64,000 nt of DNA from JBLXBZ01 sp048265185 (lineage in GTDB: Bacteria > Pseudomonadota > Alphaproteobacteria > Rhizobiales > Stappiaceae): assembly GCA_048265185.1 (NCBI GenBank), contig JBLXBZ010000009.1:1-64000 (forward strand), in the 5' to 3' direction. Of the stretch, positions 34,987-43,193 are shown piece after piece. Numbering within the stretch: the stretch's first letter is position 1; every line of letters begins with the position of its first letter. A program made the position numbers and the translations under genes. The notes under the pieces were generated by a model. The model was not told where the DNA came from and searched no databases. It worked only from the letters and a program-made list of their open reading frames with translations.

Positions 34987-35210
34987 GTCATTCCTCCTTA
35001 ACATGAAACACAGCGACATTATGCGTCGTGTCAGTGTCTTTAACGAGGATAAATTATCATGAAATGCGAAACTATTTATGGCAGCTGCGTTGAAGGGCTG
35101 ATTTCGCCGTGATTGCGGCGTTGTTACAGGAAAAACTTTGCCATCACCGCATGCGCGCCCATATACCGGGCAAGCTTTATATTTTCATCATATGACAGGA
35201 GCCGATTCAC

Positions 35211-36212
35211 ATGAGCCCTATCCCCGCAATGATGACCGCCATCGCGATCCCTGTGGCTGGAGGTCCCGATGTTCTCGCCGCGGAGCAACGCCCGACGCCC
35301 GCCCCCGGAGCTGGGGAGGTTTTGATCAAAGTGGCGGCGGCGGGCGTGAATAGACCGGACGTTCTGCAACGGCAAGGGCATTATCCTGCGCCGGCGGGAG
35401 CGAGCGATATTCCGGGGCTGGAGGTTTGCGGAGAGATTGTCGCGTTAGGCAGGCGCGCGCCAGAGGCGCTTTCTTTGGGGGATCTGGTGGTCGCTCTCGT
35501 GCCTGGCGGGGGGTACGCGGAGTATTGCCTTGCTCATGGTGCGAGCGTGCTGCCGGTTCCCAAAGGCTTGTCCATGGTCGAGGGAGCGGCCCTGCCGGAG
35601 ACTTTCTTCACTGTATGGAGCAATGTATTTGATCGGGTCGGTTTGAAGTCTGGAGAACGGTTTCTCGTGCATGGCGGGACTTCGGGAATTGGTGTGGCGG
35701 CTATCCAATTGGCCAAAGCGTTTGGCGCTGAGGTTTTCACCACGGTTGGATCGGATGAGAAAGCGCGCGCTGTGATCCAAATTGGCGCGGATCACGTGAT
35801 CAATTACAATAAAAGCGACTTCGTGGCGGAAATTTTGGAGCTGACGCAAAAACAGGGGGTCAACGTTATTCTCGACATGGTCGGTGGTGACTATATTGAG
35901 CGCAATTGGAAGGTTGCCGCCGTCGAGGGGCGAATTTGTCAGATCGCTAATCTGAACGGGGCTGCGGAGCAGCTCAATTTTAGCAGATTGATGGTCAAGC
36001 GGTTGCTGCACACCGGCTCAACGCTGCGCGCGCGCGATGTAGAATTCAAAGGCGCTATCGCAGAAAATCTTGAGAAAAAAGTTTGGCCTTTGCTGGCGAG
36101 CGGCCGGATTAAACCCATTATCGATTCGCAGTTTCCCCTGCGCGACGCCGCCAAGGCGCATGCGCGGATGGAGACCTCTAAACACATAGGGAAAATCATT
36201 CTGACGGTTTAA
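35211..36212 (+). CDS. NAD(P)H:quinone oxidoreductase, zeta-crystallin-like MDR
   Basis: 333 residues. GAGEVLIKVAAAGVNRPDVLQRQGHYP and PGLEVCGEIVALG form the GroES-like domain; LVHGGTSGIGVAAIQLAKAFGAEV is the NADPH-binding loop. Zinc ligands are absent, as in quinone reductases and PIG3-type proteins. AGGAG lies nine bases upstream of the start. It is divergent from DUF1192 and followed by trcR, a conserved order in the lineage. Confidence 0.92.
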   Translation: MSPIPAMMTAIAIPVAGGPDVLAAEQRPTPAPGAGEVLIKVAAAGVNRPDVLQRQGHYPAPAGASDIPGLEVCGEIVALGRRAPEALSLGDLVVALVPGGGYAEYCLAHGASVLPVPKGLSMVEGAALPETFFTVWSNVFDRVGLKSGERFLVHGGTSGIGVAAIQLAKAFGAEVFTTVGSDEKARAVIQIGADHVINYNKSDFVAEILELTQKQGVNVILDMVGGDYIERNWKVAAVEGRICQIANLNGAAEQLNFSRLMVKRLLHTGSTLRARDVEFKGAIAENLEKKVWPLLASGRIKPIIDSQFPLRDAAKAHARMETSKHIGKIILTV

Positions 36213-36373
36213 AGAATTCGAATGGGGATGGTTTGCCTATTTGATTTGTGAGGCGCAAAGGCGTATAATGCACGCAGTTCCCGCAAATTTTAATCTACGG
36301 CCCTCCGCCGAATGTTTCGCCTGACAGGCGGAACAACCGTAAAACGGCGGAGATGACAGGAGGATTTTACACG

Positions 36374-37189
36374 ATGGCGAATACGCCGCTTATGCCGAAG
36401 GCGACCGCCGTCTGGCTCGTTGATAACACCGCGTTGAGTTTTGACCAGATTGCCGCCTTCTGCAGCTTGCACACTCTTGAGGTCAAGGCGATCGCTGATG
36501 GAGAAGCTGCGCAGGGGATCAAGGGGCTCGACCCGATCATGACCGGACAGCTGACCCGTGACGAGATTGAAAAAGCCCAGAAAAACCCGGCGCATCGGCT
36601 GAAGCTGTTTGAGTCGAAAGTTCGGGTTCCTGAGAGCAAGCGTCGCGGGCCGCGGTATACGCCGGTGTCGCGCCGGCAAGATCGTCCGAACGCTATTCTC
36701 TGGCTTGTGCGTAATCATCCTGAGTTGAAAGATGCTCAGATCATGCGCCTTGTGGGGACGACGAAGCCGACTATCGCCGCTATTCGTGAGCGCACTCATT
36801 GGAACTCCGCCAATCTGACGCCTTCCGATCCGGTGATGTTGGGGCTTTGCTCGCAGATTGAATTGGATTTGGAAGTGTCGAAAGCGGCGAAAGACGCGCC
36901 GGCGCGCCCTGTCGGCGACCCTGGCGCCGAAACGCTGTTGTCGGTGGATGAGACCACGAGTGAAGACGCGATTTCCGCAGCTTTCGCGACGCCTGCGCCG
37001 AAAAAGCCTGACGAGGAAGAGATCGATGTCGACGCCGTCTTCGCCAAGCTCAACGCGCCAAAACGCGAAGAGGATGATGTTGCGGCCCCTCAGGATGTGT
37101 TTGCGAAACTGCCGGAAGGCACGAACGACGGTGAAAGCGCGGGAGCAATTGAAACCGACGCTGAGACAAGCGAAGATAAGCAATTTTAA
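36374..37189 (+). CDS. trcR: TrcR, cell-cycle transcriptional regulator (DUF1013)
   Basis: 271 residues. The first 160 match DUF1013 closely: PLMPKATAVWLVDNTALSFDQIA, FCSLHTLEVKAIADGE, KGLDPIMTGQLTRDEI, RRGPRYTPVSRRQDRPNAILWLVRNHPELKDAQI and a helix-turn-helix-like GTTKPTIAAIRERTHWN. The C-terminal third is acidic and poorly conserved. In Caulobacter TrcR tracks with RNA polymerase and controls cell-cycle genes. AGGAGG lies upstream with a long spacer. A CGCCTG-A-CAGGCG palindrome (36318-36330) lies about 45 bases before the start codon and may be a regulatory site. A terminator follows. Confidence 0.93.
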   Translation: MANTPLMPKATAVWLVDNTALSFDQIAAFCSLHTLEVKAIADGEAAQGIKGLDPIMTGQLTRDEIEKAQKNPAHRLKLFESKVRVPESKRRGPRYTPVSRRQDRPNAILWLVRNHPELKDAQIMRLVGTTKPTIAAIRERTHWNSANLTPSDPVMLGLCSQIELDLEVSKAAKDAPARPVGDPGAETLLSVDETTSEDAISAAFATPAPKKPDEEEIDVDAVFAKLNAPKREEDDVAAPQDVFAKLPEGTNDGESAGAIETDAETSEDKQF

Positions 37190-37234
37190 ACAAGCTAAGT
37201 GCGTTTCATTTTGACACGCCTTTGCATTGACGCG

Positions 37235-37269
37235 AAAAAGCCCGGCTGCGCATGTCCGGGCTTTTTTTT
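37235..37269 (+). terminator. Rho-independent terminator of trcR
   Basis: Stem AAAAGCCCGG/CCGGGCTTTT around a ten-base loop, with further T residues, 46 bases after the stop codon. Confidence 0.9.
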
Positions 37270-37373
37270 GGAAAAGGGCGCGTAATGCCGGCGATGATGC
37301 GCGCGAGGGAAAGCGTCGCCAGCTCTGTTTTCCAGTGGGCTACGTTCGCTGAAATCGACTGCACCGGGGAGCG

Positions 37374-38402
37374 TTAGCGCTCTGTTAGTTTGAGTTCAAT
37401 TCGCCGGTTGCGCGCCAGAGCTTGCGGGGTGTCGCCCTCTTCAAGGGGTTGGAACTCGCCAAACCCTGCGGCGACCAGACGTTTGGGGTCAACGCCCTGA
37501 TCGACCAGATAGCGAACGACGGAAATTGCCCGGGCGGCCGATAAATCCCAATTGGTGCGGAAGCGCCCGGTTCCCGACAAAGGTCGATTGTCGGTATGGC
37601 CGTCAACGCGAAGAACCCAGTTGATTTCATCGGGAATTTCACCCTCAAGCTCAAGAATGGCTTGAGCGAGTTTTTCCATTTCGCTCTGACCTTCCGGATT
37701 GAGTTGGTCGCCGCCGGAGGGGAACAAGACTTCGGATTGGAAAACGAATCGATCGCCCACGACGCTGATGTCTGAGCGCTGGGATAGAATTTCACGCAGA
37801 CGGCCGAAAAAGTCGGAGCGATAGCGCGACAGCTCCTGAACCCGTTGAACGAGAGCGGCGTTCAGACGCTGGCCAAGGTTGGCGATCTTGGCTTGGCTGA
37901 GTTTCTCTTTTTCTTCCGAAGCTTCCAAAGCGCTATTGGCGGCGGCGAGCTGTCGGCGCAGCGCGTTGATTTGCTGGTTCAGCAGCTCCACTTGCGCCAA
38001 GGCGCGTTGGCTGACCTGACGCTCATTGTCCAACCCACTTTCCAAAGCCGCAACCCGGCCGTCGGCGTCTTCAGCGGCGCCGGAGGAGGAGGCGAGCAAC
38101 CCTTCAAGGCGCTTGCGCTGGGCGTCGGCGTCGTCGAAACTTGATTGCAGCGAAGCGATCGTGTCTTCCAGCTCGCGTTTCTCTCCGCGCTCCAACGCAA
38201 GAAGCTCGGTCAATTCGTTGATTTGAATATTAAGACGGTTGAGGACGGTGTCGCGGCCGGAAAGTTGCTGGCTGAGAAAAAATTGGGCCAGCATGAAGAT
38301 AGACAGCAGAAAAATGATCACAAGCAGCAAGGTCGCCATTGCGTCAACAAATCCCGGCCAAAAGTCCGGCCTTGTGTCGCGGCGGCGAGAACGGCTGCTC
38401 AT
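37374..38402 (-). CDS. OmpA-domain membrane protein (MotB-like partner)
   Basis: 342 residues. Residues about 15-45 hold one membrane helix starting PGFVDAMATLLLVIIFL; Asp20 at its start is placed like the proton-binding Asp of MotB, TolR or ExbD. Residues about 50-190 form a long coiled coil. The C-terminal 140 residues are an OmpA/MotB peptidoglycan-binding domain with VDGHTDNRPL, TNWDLSAARAISVVRYL and RRIELKL. It lies five bases downstream of the MotA/ExbB-like gene. The pair is common in Hyphomicrobiales, apart from the flagellar stator genes, so a non-flagellar envelope role is likely. Confidence 0.87.
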   Translation of the reverse strand: MSSRSRRRDTRPDFWPGFVDAMATLLLVIIFLLSIFMLAQFFLSQQLSGRDTVLNRLNIQINELTELLALERGEKRELEDTIASLQSSFDDADAQRKRLEGLLASSSGAAEDADGRVAALESGLDNERQVSQRALAQVELLNQQINALRRQLAAANSALEASEEKEKLSQAKIANLGQRLNAALVQRVQELSRYRSDFFGRLREILSQRSDISVVGDRFVFQSEVLFPSGGDQLNPEGQSEMEKLAQAILELEGEIPDEINWVLRVDGHTDNRPLSGTGRFRTNWDLSAARAISVVRYLVDQGVDPKRLVAAGFGEFQPLEEGDTPQALARNRRIELKLTER

Positions 38403-38407
38403 GGGGA

Positions 38408-39421
38408 TTAGTCCTTCGCCTGATCGAAGGCGTTGGTCAGAGTTTTCAGCAACTCCTCAATGCGTTTTTGCTGTTCGCTTTGGCTTGCCGCCCAGTCGCG
38501 CATCATTTGCTGCTCGCCGCGAACATGCTGCACCAGTCCCTGAATGCCCTCGGCGAGATTGGCCATGGCCATGGATGAATTGCGATTGGCGCCGCCGCCA
38601 TCTCCACCACCACCACGACTCTCCTGAACGCTCGCGGTAAGTTTCTCCAGCGTCATTTGCAGTTGATCAAGGCCGCCATAACCATAAGAGCTCATGTCTT
38701 CGGGCTCGATGTCCGTGACCGTGGACAACCAATCCTCCAGCTCGTTATAAAATCTATTTTGCGCCTGACCTGCTTGAAGATCCATAAAACCGAGGATCAG
38801 GGAGCCTGTAAGCCCGAAAAGAGAGGAGGAAAACGCCGTTCCCATGCCCGATAGGGGAGCCTCCAGACCTGCTTTCAGATCTTCAAAAATCACATTGGCG
38901 TCGCCTGAGCCAACGTCAAGAGACTGGATTGTCGCGCCGACTGAGGAAATCGTCTGCAACAGGCCCCAGAAAGTGCCGAGCAGTCCCAGAAACACGAGCA
39001 GTCCGGTGAGATAACGCGCCATTTCCCGCGCCTCGTCAAGGCGGGTGTCGATGGAGTCGAGGATCGAGCGCATGGTTGAAGGAGATAAGGCCATTTCTCC
39101 GGCCTTATTGCCGAGCAAAGTCGCCATGGGGCCAAGAAGGATCGGCGGGCGGCGAACCTCAATCCCACGGTCGCCGATGCGAAATCCGTTGACCCAGGAA
39201 ACTTCCGGAAACAGGCGGATAACCTGCCGAAAAGTCAGCAACACGCCAATCACGCCAACGCCGATAATCAATCCGTTCAAGCCGGGATTGCTCATGAAGG
39301 CGGTGGCGATCTGTCGATATAGAATGAGGCCGATCAGGGCTGCGATAATCAGGAAGATTATCATCCGCCAAAGATAGACCCATGGGGAGGACAAACTGTA
39401 GGGATCGAAATCACGTGCCAT
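38408..39421 (-). CDS. MotA/TolQ/ExbB-type proton channel protein
   Basis: 337 residues. Four hydrophobic segments at about 18-37, 48-66, 138-165 and 190-215; the last two, with GLLVFLGLLGTFWGLLQTISSVG and LSGMGTAFSSSLFGLTGSLILGF, match the MotA/TolQ/ExbB proton-channel domain. A glycine-rich linker and a C-terminal helix extend beyond the normal domain. With the following OmpA-domain protein it should form a proton-driven, peptidoglycan-anchored complex in the inner membrane. No flagellar genes are adjacent. Confidence 0.87.
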   Translation of the reverse strand: MARDFDPYSLSSPWVYLWRMIIFLIIAALIGLILYRQIATAFMSNPGLNGLIIGVGVIGVLLTFRQVIRLFPEVSWVNGFRIGDRGIEVRRPPILLGPMATLLGNKAGEMALSPSTMRSILDSIDTRLDEAREMARYLTGLLVFLGLLGTFWGLLQTISSVGATIQSLDVGSGDANVIFEDLKAGLEAPLSGMGTAFSSSLFGLTGSLILGFMDLQAGQAQNRFYNELEDWLSTVTDIEPEDMSSYGYGGLDQLQMTLEKLTASVQESRGGGGDGGGANRNSSMAMANLAEGIQGLVQHVRGEQQMMRDWAASQSEQQKRIEELLKTLTNAFDQAKD

Positions 39422-39566
39422 GAGCTGGAATCGGCCCCCAAATTACGGATAAATGAAATGTCGCCTGATTTCACTCATACCGGAAGCTCGCGACGTTCTC
39501 AAGATTTGAACTATAAATTGAGCCCGCTCGCAGGTTCCGGCATGCTTTTTATCAGATAAAATAGAT

Positions 39567-40361
39567 CTAGTCCTGCGCTTTGCGCAAGAGCGCGCGCAGC
39601 TGACCATGAATCTTCTCATTGCCGGCGATGATCGAAGAGGTCTCGAATATTTTTTCGCCGCCTTTGGCGTCGCTCACGTAACCGCCAGCTTCCTTGACCA
39701 TGAGCAGCCCAGCCGCCATGTCCCAAGGGGATAACCCGTGCTCCCAAAAGCCGTCCAGACGACCAGCCGCCGTCCACGCAAGATCCAACGCCGCGGCGCC
39801 GCAGCGGCGAATTCCAGCGACTTCACCCATGACGTGACGGATTTCTTTCAAGGCCCGCCCATGATCGCCTTTTCCCAGAAAGGGAATGCCGGTGCCGATA
39901 ACGCAGTCAGGCAACGCCAGACGTCCGGCGACGCGCAAGCGCCTATCGTTGACAAAGGCGCCGGATCCCCGTTCCGCCGTGTAGAGTTCATCCATCGCCG
40001 GATTATAAATGACGCCGGCGACAATTTGTCCCTGACGCTCAAGGGCGATTGAAACGGCGAATATGGGAATGCCATGCAAAAAGTTCGTCGTGCCGTCAAG
40101 CGGGTCGACGATCCAGCGATGTTGCGGGTCGTTCCCTTTGATTTGGCCGGCTTCCTCCATGAGAAAGCCATAATCGGGGCGCGCTTTTTCAAGCTCCTCG
40201 CGAATGACCTTTTCCGCTTTGAGATCCGCGGCCGATACGAAGTCGCTTGGTCCCTTGCGGGAGACTTGGAGGTTTTCAACCTCGCCAAAATCACGAGCAA
40301 GACCGCGGCCGGCTTTTATTGCGGCCTGAACCATGACGTTGAGAAGGGCGGAACGCGCCAT
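39567..40361 (-). CDS. suhB: Inositol monophosphatase family protein
   Basis: 264 residues. The metal and phosphate sites are clear: DFVSAADLKAE, Glu in LMEEAG, WIVDPLDGTTNFLHGIP, and GLSPWDMAAGLLMVKEAGG. This is the SuhB/IMPase motif set. Substrates in bacteria include inositol phosphates and 3'-phosphoadenosine phosphates; SuhB also binds RNA polymerase in some bacteria. It is 63 bases downstream of efp on the same strand. Confidence 0.92.
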   Translation of the reverse strand: MARSALLNVMVQAAIKAGRGLARDFGEVENLQVSRKGPSDFVSAADLKAEKVIREELEKARPDYGFLMEEAGQIKGNDPQHRWIVDPLDGTTNFLHGIPIFAVSIALERQGQIVAGVIYNPAMDELYTAERGSGAFVNDRRLRVAGRLALPDCVIGTGIPFLGKGDHGRALKEIRHVMGEVAGIRRCGAAALDLAWTAAGRLDGFWEHGLSPWDMAAGLLMVKEAGGYVSDAKGGEKIFETSSIIAGNEKIHGQLRALLRKAQD

Positions 40362-40392
40362 TGTGCTATTTCATCCTGTCATTCTTGGGAAA

Positions 40393-40417
40393 GCCGACGG
40401 GCGACGCCCGCATCGGC
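40393..40417 (-). terminator. Hairpin after efp, weak terminator
   Basis: Compound hairpin with outer GCCGA/TCGGC and inner CGGGC/GCCCG, seven bases after the efp stop, followed on the minus strand by TTTCCC. The U-run is short, so read-through into the IMPase gene is likely. Confidence 0.4.
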
Positions 40418-40424
40418 GGAAAGC

Positions 40425-40988
40425 TTATTCGGCGCGTTTGACGTATTCGACGGTTTCCGTGTCTACGACAATCTTTTCGCCGGAAGTTACGAATGGAGGA
40501 ACCATGACCCGCACGCCGTTTTCCAGCATGGCCGGTTTATAAGAAGAGGACTGGGTTTGCCCTTTAACCACTGCGTCGGCTTCGGTGATCTCCAGCGTGA
40601 CGAATTGCGGCAAGGTGATGCCGATCGGGCGTTCTTCATGCATTTCAAGAGTGACCATCATGCCGTCTTGCAGGAAGGCGGCGCGCTCGCCGACAAAGTC
40701 CGCTTGAAGCTCAAGCTGCTCATATGTCTCCGTGTCCATAAATACGAGCATGTCATCTTGCGCGTAAAGATACTGGAAGTCTTTTTGTTCGAGGCGAACC
40801 CGCTCGACTTTGTCTTCTGAACGGAACCGCTCGTTCAATTTGCGCCCATCAATAAGATTTTTCAATTCGACTTGAGCGAATGCGCCGCCTTTGCCGGGTT
40901 TGACGTGCTGAACCTTGATGGTGGCCCAAAGCGTGTCCTGATGCTGCAAAACATTGCCAGGTTTGATTTCGTTACCGTTGATCTTCAT
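40425..40988 (-). CDS. efp: Elongation factor P
   Basis: 187 residues, three-domain KOW/OB architecture. MKINGNEIKPGNVLQH is the N-terminus; the modified loop reads KPGKGGAF with Lys33 at the tip; the end has SSYKPAMLENGVRVMVPPFV, the EF-P signature. It relieves ribosome stalling at polyproline. The tip lysine implies EpmA-type lysylation rather than rhamnosylation; the modifying enzymes are not in this window. Confidence 0.96.
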   Translation of the reverse strand: MKINGNEIKPGNVLQHQDTLWATIKVQHVKPGKGGAFAQVELKNLIDGRKLNERFRSEDKVERVRLEQKDFQYLYAQDDMLVFMDTETYEQLELQADFVGERAAFLQDGMMVTLEMHEERPIGITLPQFVTLEITEADAVVKGQTQSSSYKPAMLENGVRVMVPPFVTSGEKIVVDTETVEYVKRAE

Positions 40989-41197
40989 GACTTAGGGCCG
41001 ATGGTTCGAGAAAAATTAAGTTGTCGATTTAGTTTGCTGAAGCGCGCGTCAGCTTTGATCGCACATCACAACTGAGGCCATGGCGTTTAATACTGACGCC
41101 GCGTCCTGAGGGATTGATCGTACGAGCGCGCTTCACGCGCGAGTCTGTGCACCATAATTTGTGTGCGGGATCAAGCAAAAACCGTCATGGTTGACGA

Positions 41198-42340
41198 TCA
41201 AGGGGGCTCCCCGGGGGATTTTGCGTTCGGGTCCACCGAAATTTGCCCGTAGCTGGACGCCCGTTTCCGCGCCTCTTCCAACTGCTTTTCGCTCAATGCG
41301 CTGACGAGGCCGTCAAGGTTGAGGTCGGACACGCCAAGGGAGCGGGCGATCAAATGCCATTTTAGCGCTTCGATCAAATCCTGCTCGCGACCACGGCCAT
41401 AGGCGTATACGCGGGCGAGACGGTTCATGGCGACAGGATTGCCGACGCGCGCCGCGCGTTCGAACCAGTCGGCGGCCTCCGCTTCGTCTGGTTCGACGCC
41501 TTTTCCCTGAAATCGAAGAATACCATAGTAAACTTGCGCCGACACATTGCCACCACGGGCCGCGCGCCCCATCCAAAAGGCGCCGCGCGTTTCGTCGCGC
41601 GTGTCGCTGGGCCCTTCTAGGTAGGACAGGGAGAGGGTGTATTGCGCCTCTCCGTCGCCGAGATCCGCCGCCCGCTCGAGTAATGCTCGCGCTTTCTTTG
41701 GATCATAAGGACGACCTTCGCCCTCCTGATAGAGAATCGCCAGATTATAGAGAGCCTCGGGAACATTGATTTCGGCGCCTTTTTCAAAAAGGTCGGCGGC
41801 GCGTTTTTTGTCTTGCGAAAGACCTTTGCCCGCGAGGTAGAGTAGTCCAAGGCGCACGGCCGCGCGCTTATCGCCGGCGGTTGTCGCAAGATCATACCAA
41901 CTGGCGGCGATTTCAAGGTTTTGCGGAATTCCAAGGCCCGATTCGTAAATGACGCCCAAAAGCGTCTGGGCGGCGGGGCCTCCAGCTTCCGCGCGCGGGG
42001 TCGCTAGCGCGAGCGCGGACAGATACCAGCCACGCTGAAAGGCGCCATAGGCGAAGTCTGTTTTTTCGCCTTCCGCCTTGATTGGCGCGGGAGGGGGGAC
42101 GTGAACCGGAGACAAGAGGCGACGTCCGGGGTTTTTACCGGTTTGAGGGTCTGCCGATGGCGTCATGGTCTCCATCAAGGAGGGCGTCAGGGGCGTTGTC
42201 AACGGCTTCGCCGAGATTGGCCCTGAAGCGCTTTCGCCCGTGTCCGTCGGCGCGGGGGCGGGCGTTTGCGCGGAGGCGGATGACGCCGCGGTCAGCAATA
42301 ACACGCATGCAAGAAGGCTTGTCGTTCGACAGTTTTTCAT
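41198..42340 (-). CDS. Secreted Sel1-repeat protein
   Basis: 380 residues from ATG 42340, where MKNCRTTSLLACVLLLTAASSASA forms a signal peptide. A proline-rich stretch (about 25-90) precedes six Sel1-type repeats of about 36 residues (for example AQTLLGVIYESGLGIPQNLEIAASWY and AVRLGLLYLAGKGLSQDKKRAADLF). Sel1 solenoids serve as protein interaction scaffolds, in alphaproteobacteria often for envelope or signalling proteins (ExoR, PodJ). An N-terminal extension in frame is not supported. It lies in the tkt-gap-pgk-fba direction, 87 bases after the ThiE-like gene. Confidence 0.88.
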   Translation of the reverse strand: MKNCRTTSLLACVLLLTAASSASAQTPAPAPTDTGESASGPISAKPLTTPLTPSLMETMTPSADPQTGKNPGRRLLSPVHVPPPAPIKAEGEKTDFAYGAFQRGWYLSALALATPRAEAGGPAAQTLLGVIYESGLGIPQNLEIAASWYDLATTAGDKRAAVRLGLLYLAGKGLSQDKKRAADLFEKGAEINVPEALYNLAILYQEGEGRPYDPKKARALLERAADLGDGEAQYTLSLSYLEGPSDTRDETRGAFWMGRAARGGNVSAQVYYGILRFQGKGVEPDEAEAADWFERAARVGNPVAMNRLARVYAYGRGREQDLIEALKWHLIARSLGVSDLNLDGLVSALSEKQLEEARKRASSYGQISVDPNAKSPGEPP

Positions 42341-42426
42341 AAAGCGTCCAGCTAAAGTTCCGTTTGAGGGAACGCAGGCGCGCTTTTGAGAAAAAAATGT
42401 CGACCGCCACGCAGGTGTCATCGTCG

Positions 42427-43068
42427 CTAGTCCTCCGCAACCGCTAGAGTGAACGTCGCCAATGTGGCGTTGGCGGCGGCCACGGCCGCCTTTGGCCCGT
42501 CTGGATGGTTCCAGACGGCGGAAGACAAGGCGACGAACTCCGCGCCGGTGGCGGCGCATTCCGTTACGGAATCCAGATTGTCGCCGCCCATGGCCACGCA
42601 TGGGGTTTCAAAAACTTCCGCCCACCAACTGCTGAAGGTGAGCGTTTTGGGGTGGGCTTCAGGACGGTCGTCAAGATCGAGACGACCAAAGAAGATATAG
42701 TCGATCCCGGTTTCCGCGATCACCATGGCCTCATGGCGGGTGCGCGCGCCGGCGGCGCCTACAATATTATCTGGGTGAAAGGTTTCCAAAGCCAGTTTGA
42801 GGTCGTCTATGGAGCCGTCAATATGAACCCCGTCCGCTTGCACGCGGCCGGCGACGCGGGTGTTGTTGGCGATCATGACGGCGGCGCCGGCTTTCTGGGC
42901 GATCGGGGTGAGCGCGGCTGCGCCTTTTTGCAGTTCCGCGTCGTTCATATCGGTCCCGCAAATCAGAAGAGAGGCGACGTCGCCGCCGGAAAGAGCTTCT
43001 TTGAGCAGGGGCGCGAAGCTTTCTGGATCAAAAGAGGGCGGCGTTACCAGAAACAAACGTGGATGCAA
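42427..43068 (-). CDS. Thiamine phosphate synthase family protein (ThiE-like)
   Basis: 213 residues, TIM-barrel. LFLVTPPSFDP, MIANNTRVAGRVQADGVHI, IVGAAGARTRHEAMVIAETGIDYIFFG and CVAMGGDNLDSVTECAATGAEFVALSSAVW align with ThiE order. Several canonical ThiE motifs are altered: the (I/V)NDR segment is ANNTR and the PVVAIGGI phosphate loop is PCVAMGGDN. It may not make thiamine phosphate. The gene is regularly placed next to class I fba in Hyphomicrobiales, so a link to central carbon metabolism is possible. Confidence 0.8.
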   Translation of the reverse strand: MHPRLFLVTPPSFDPESFAPLLKEALSGGDVASLLICGTDMNDAELQKGAAALTPIAQKAGAAVMIANNTRVAGRVQADGVHIDGSIDDLKLALETFHPDNIVGAAGARTRHEAMVIAETGIDYIFFGRLDLDDRPEAHPKTLTFSSWWAEVFETPCVAMGGDNLDSVTECAATGAEFVALSSAVWNHPDGPKAAVAAANATLATFTLAVAED

Positions 43069-43193
43069 AATTGAAACTCCTACAAACGACTATACGGCGG
43101 AGACAGTGAAAGAGGGGCGCTGGGCCCCCCTTATAACATAAACATGGCGTTAGTATGCGGCGCTCATATGACGCACGCGTCAATGACGTTGCG

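Noticed and set aside
37374..39421. Zorya-type defence system (ZorAB)
   Set aside because: Both proteins resemble ZorA/ZorB in general plan, but no zorC, zorD or zorE effector gene is adjacent and the neighbours are housekeeping genes.
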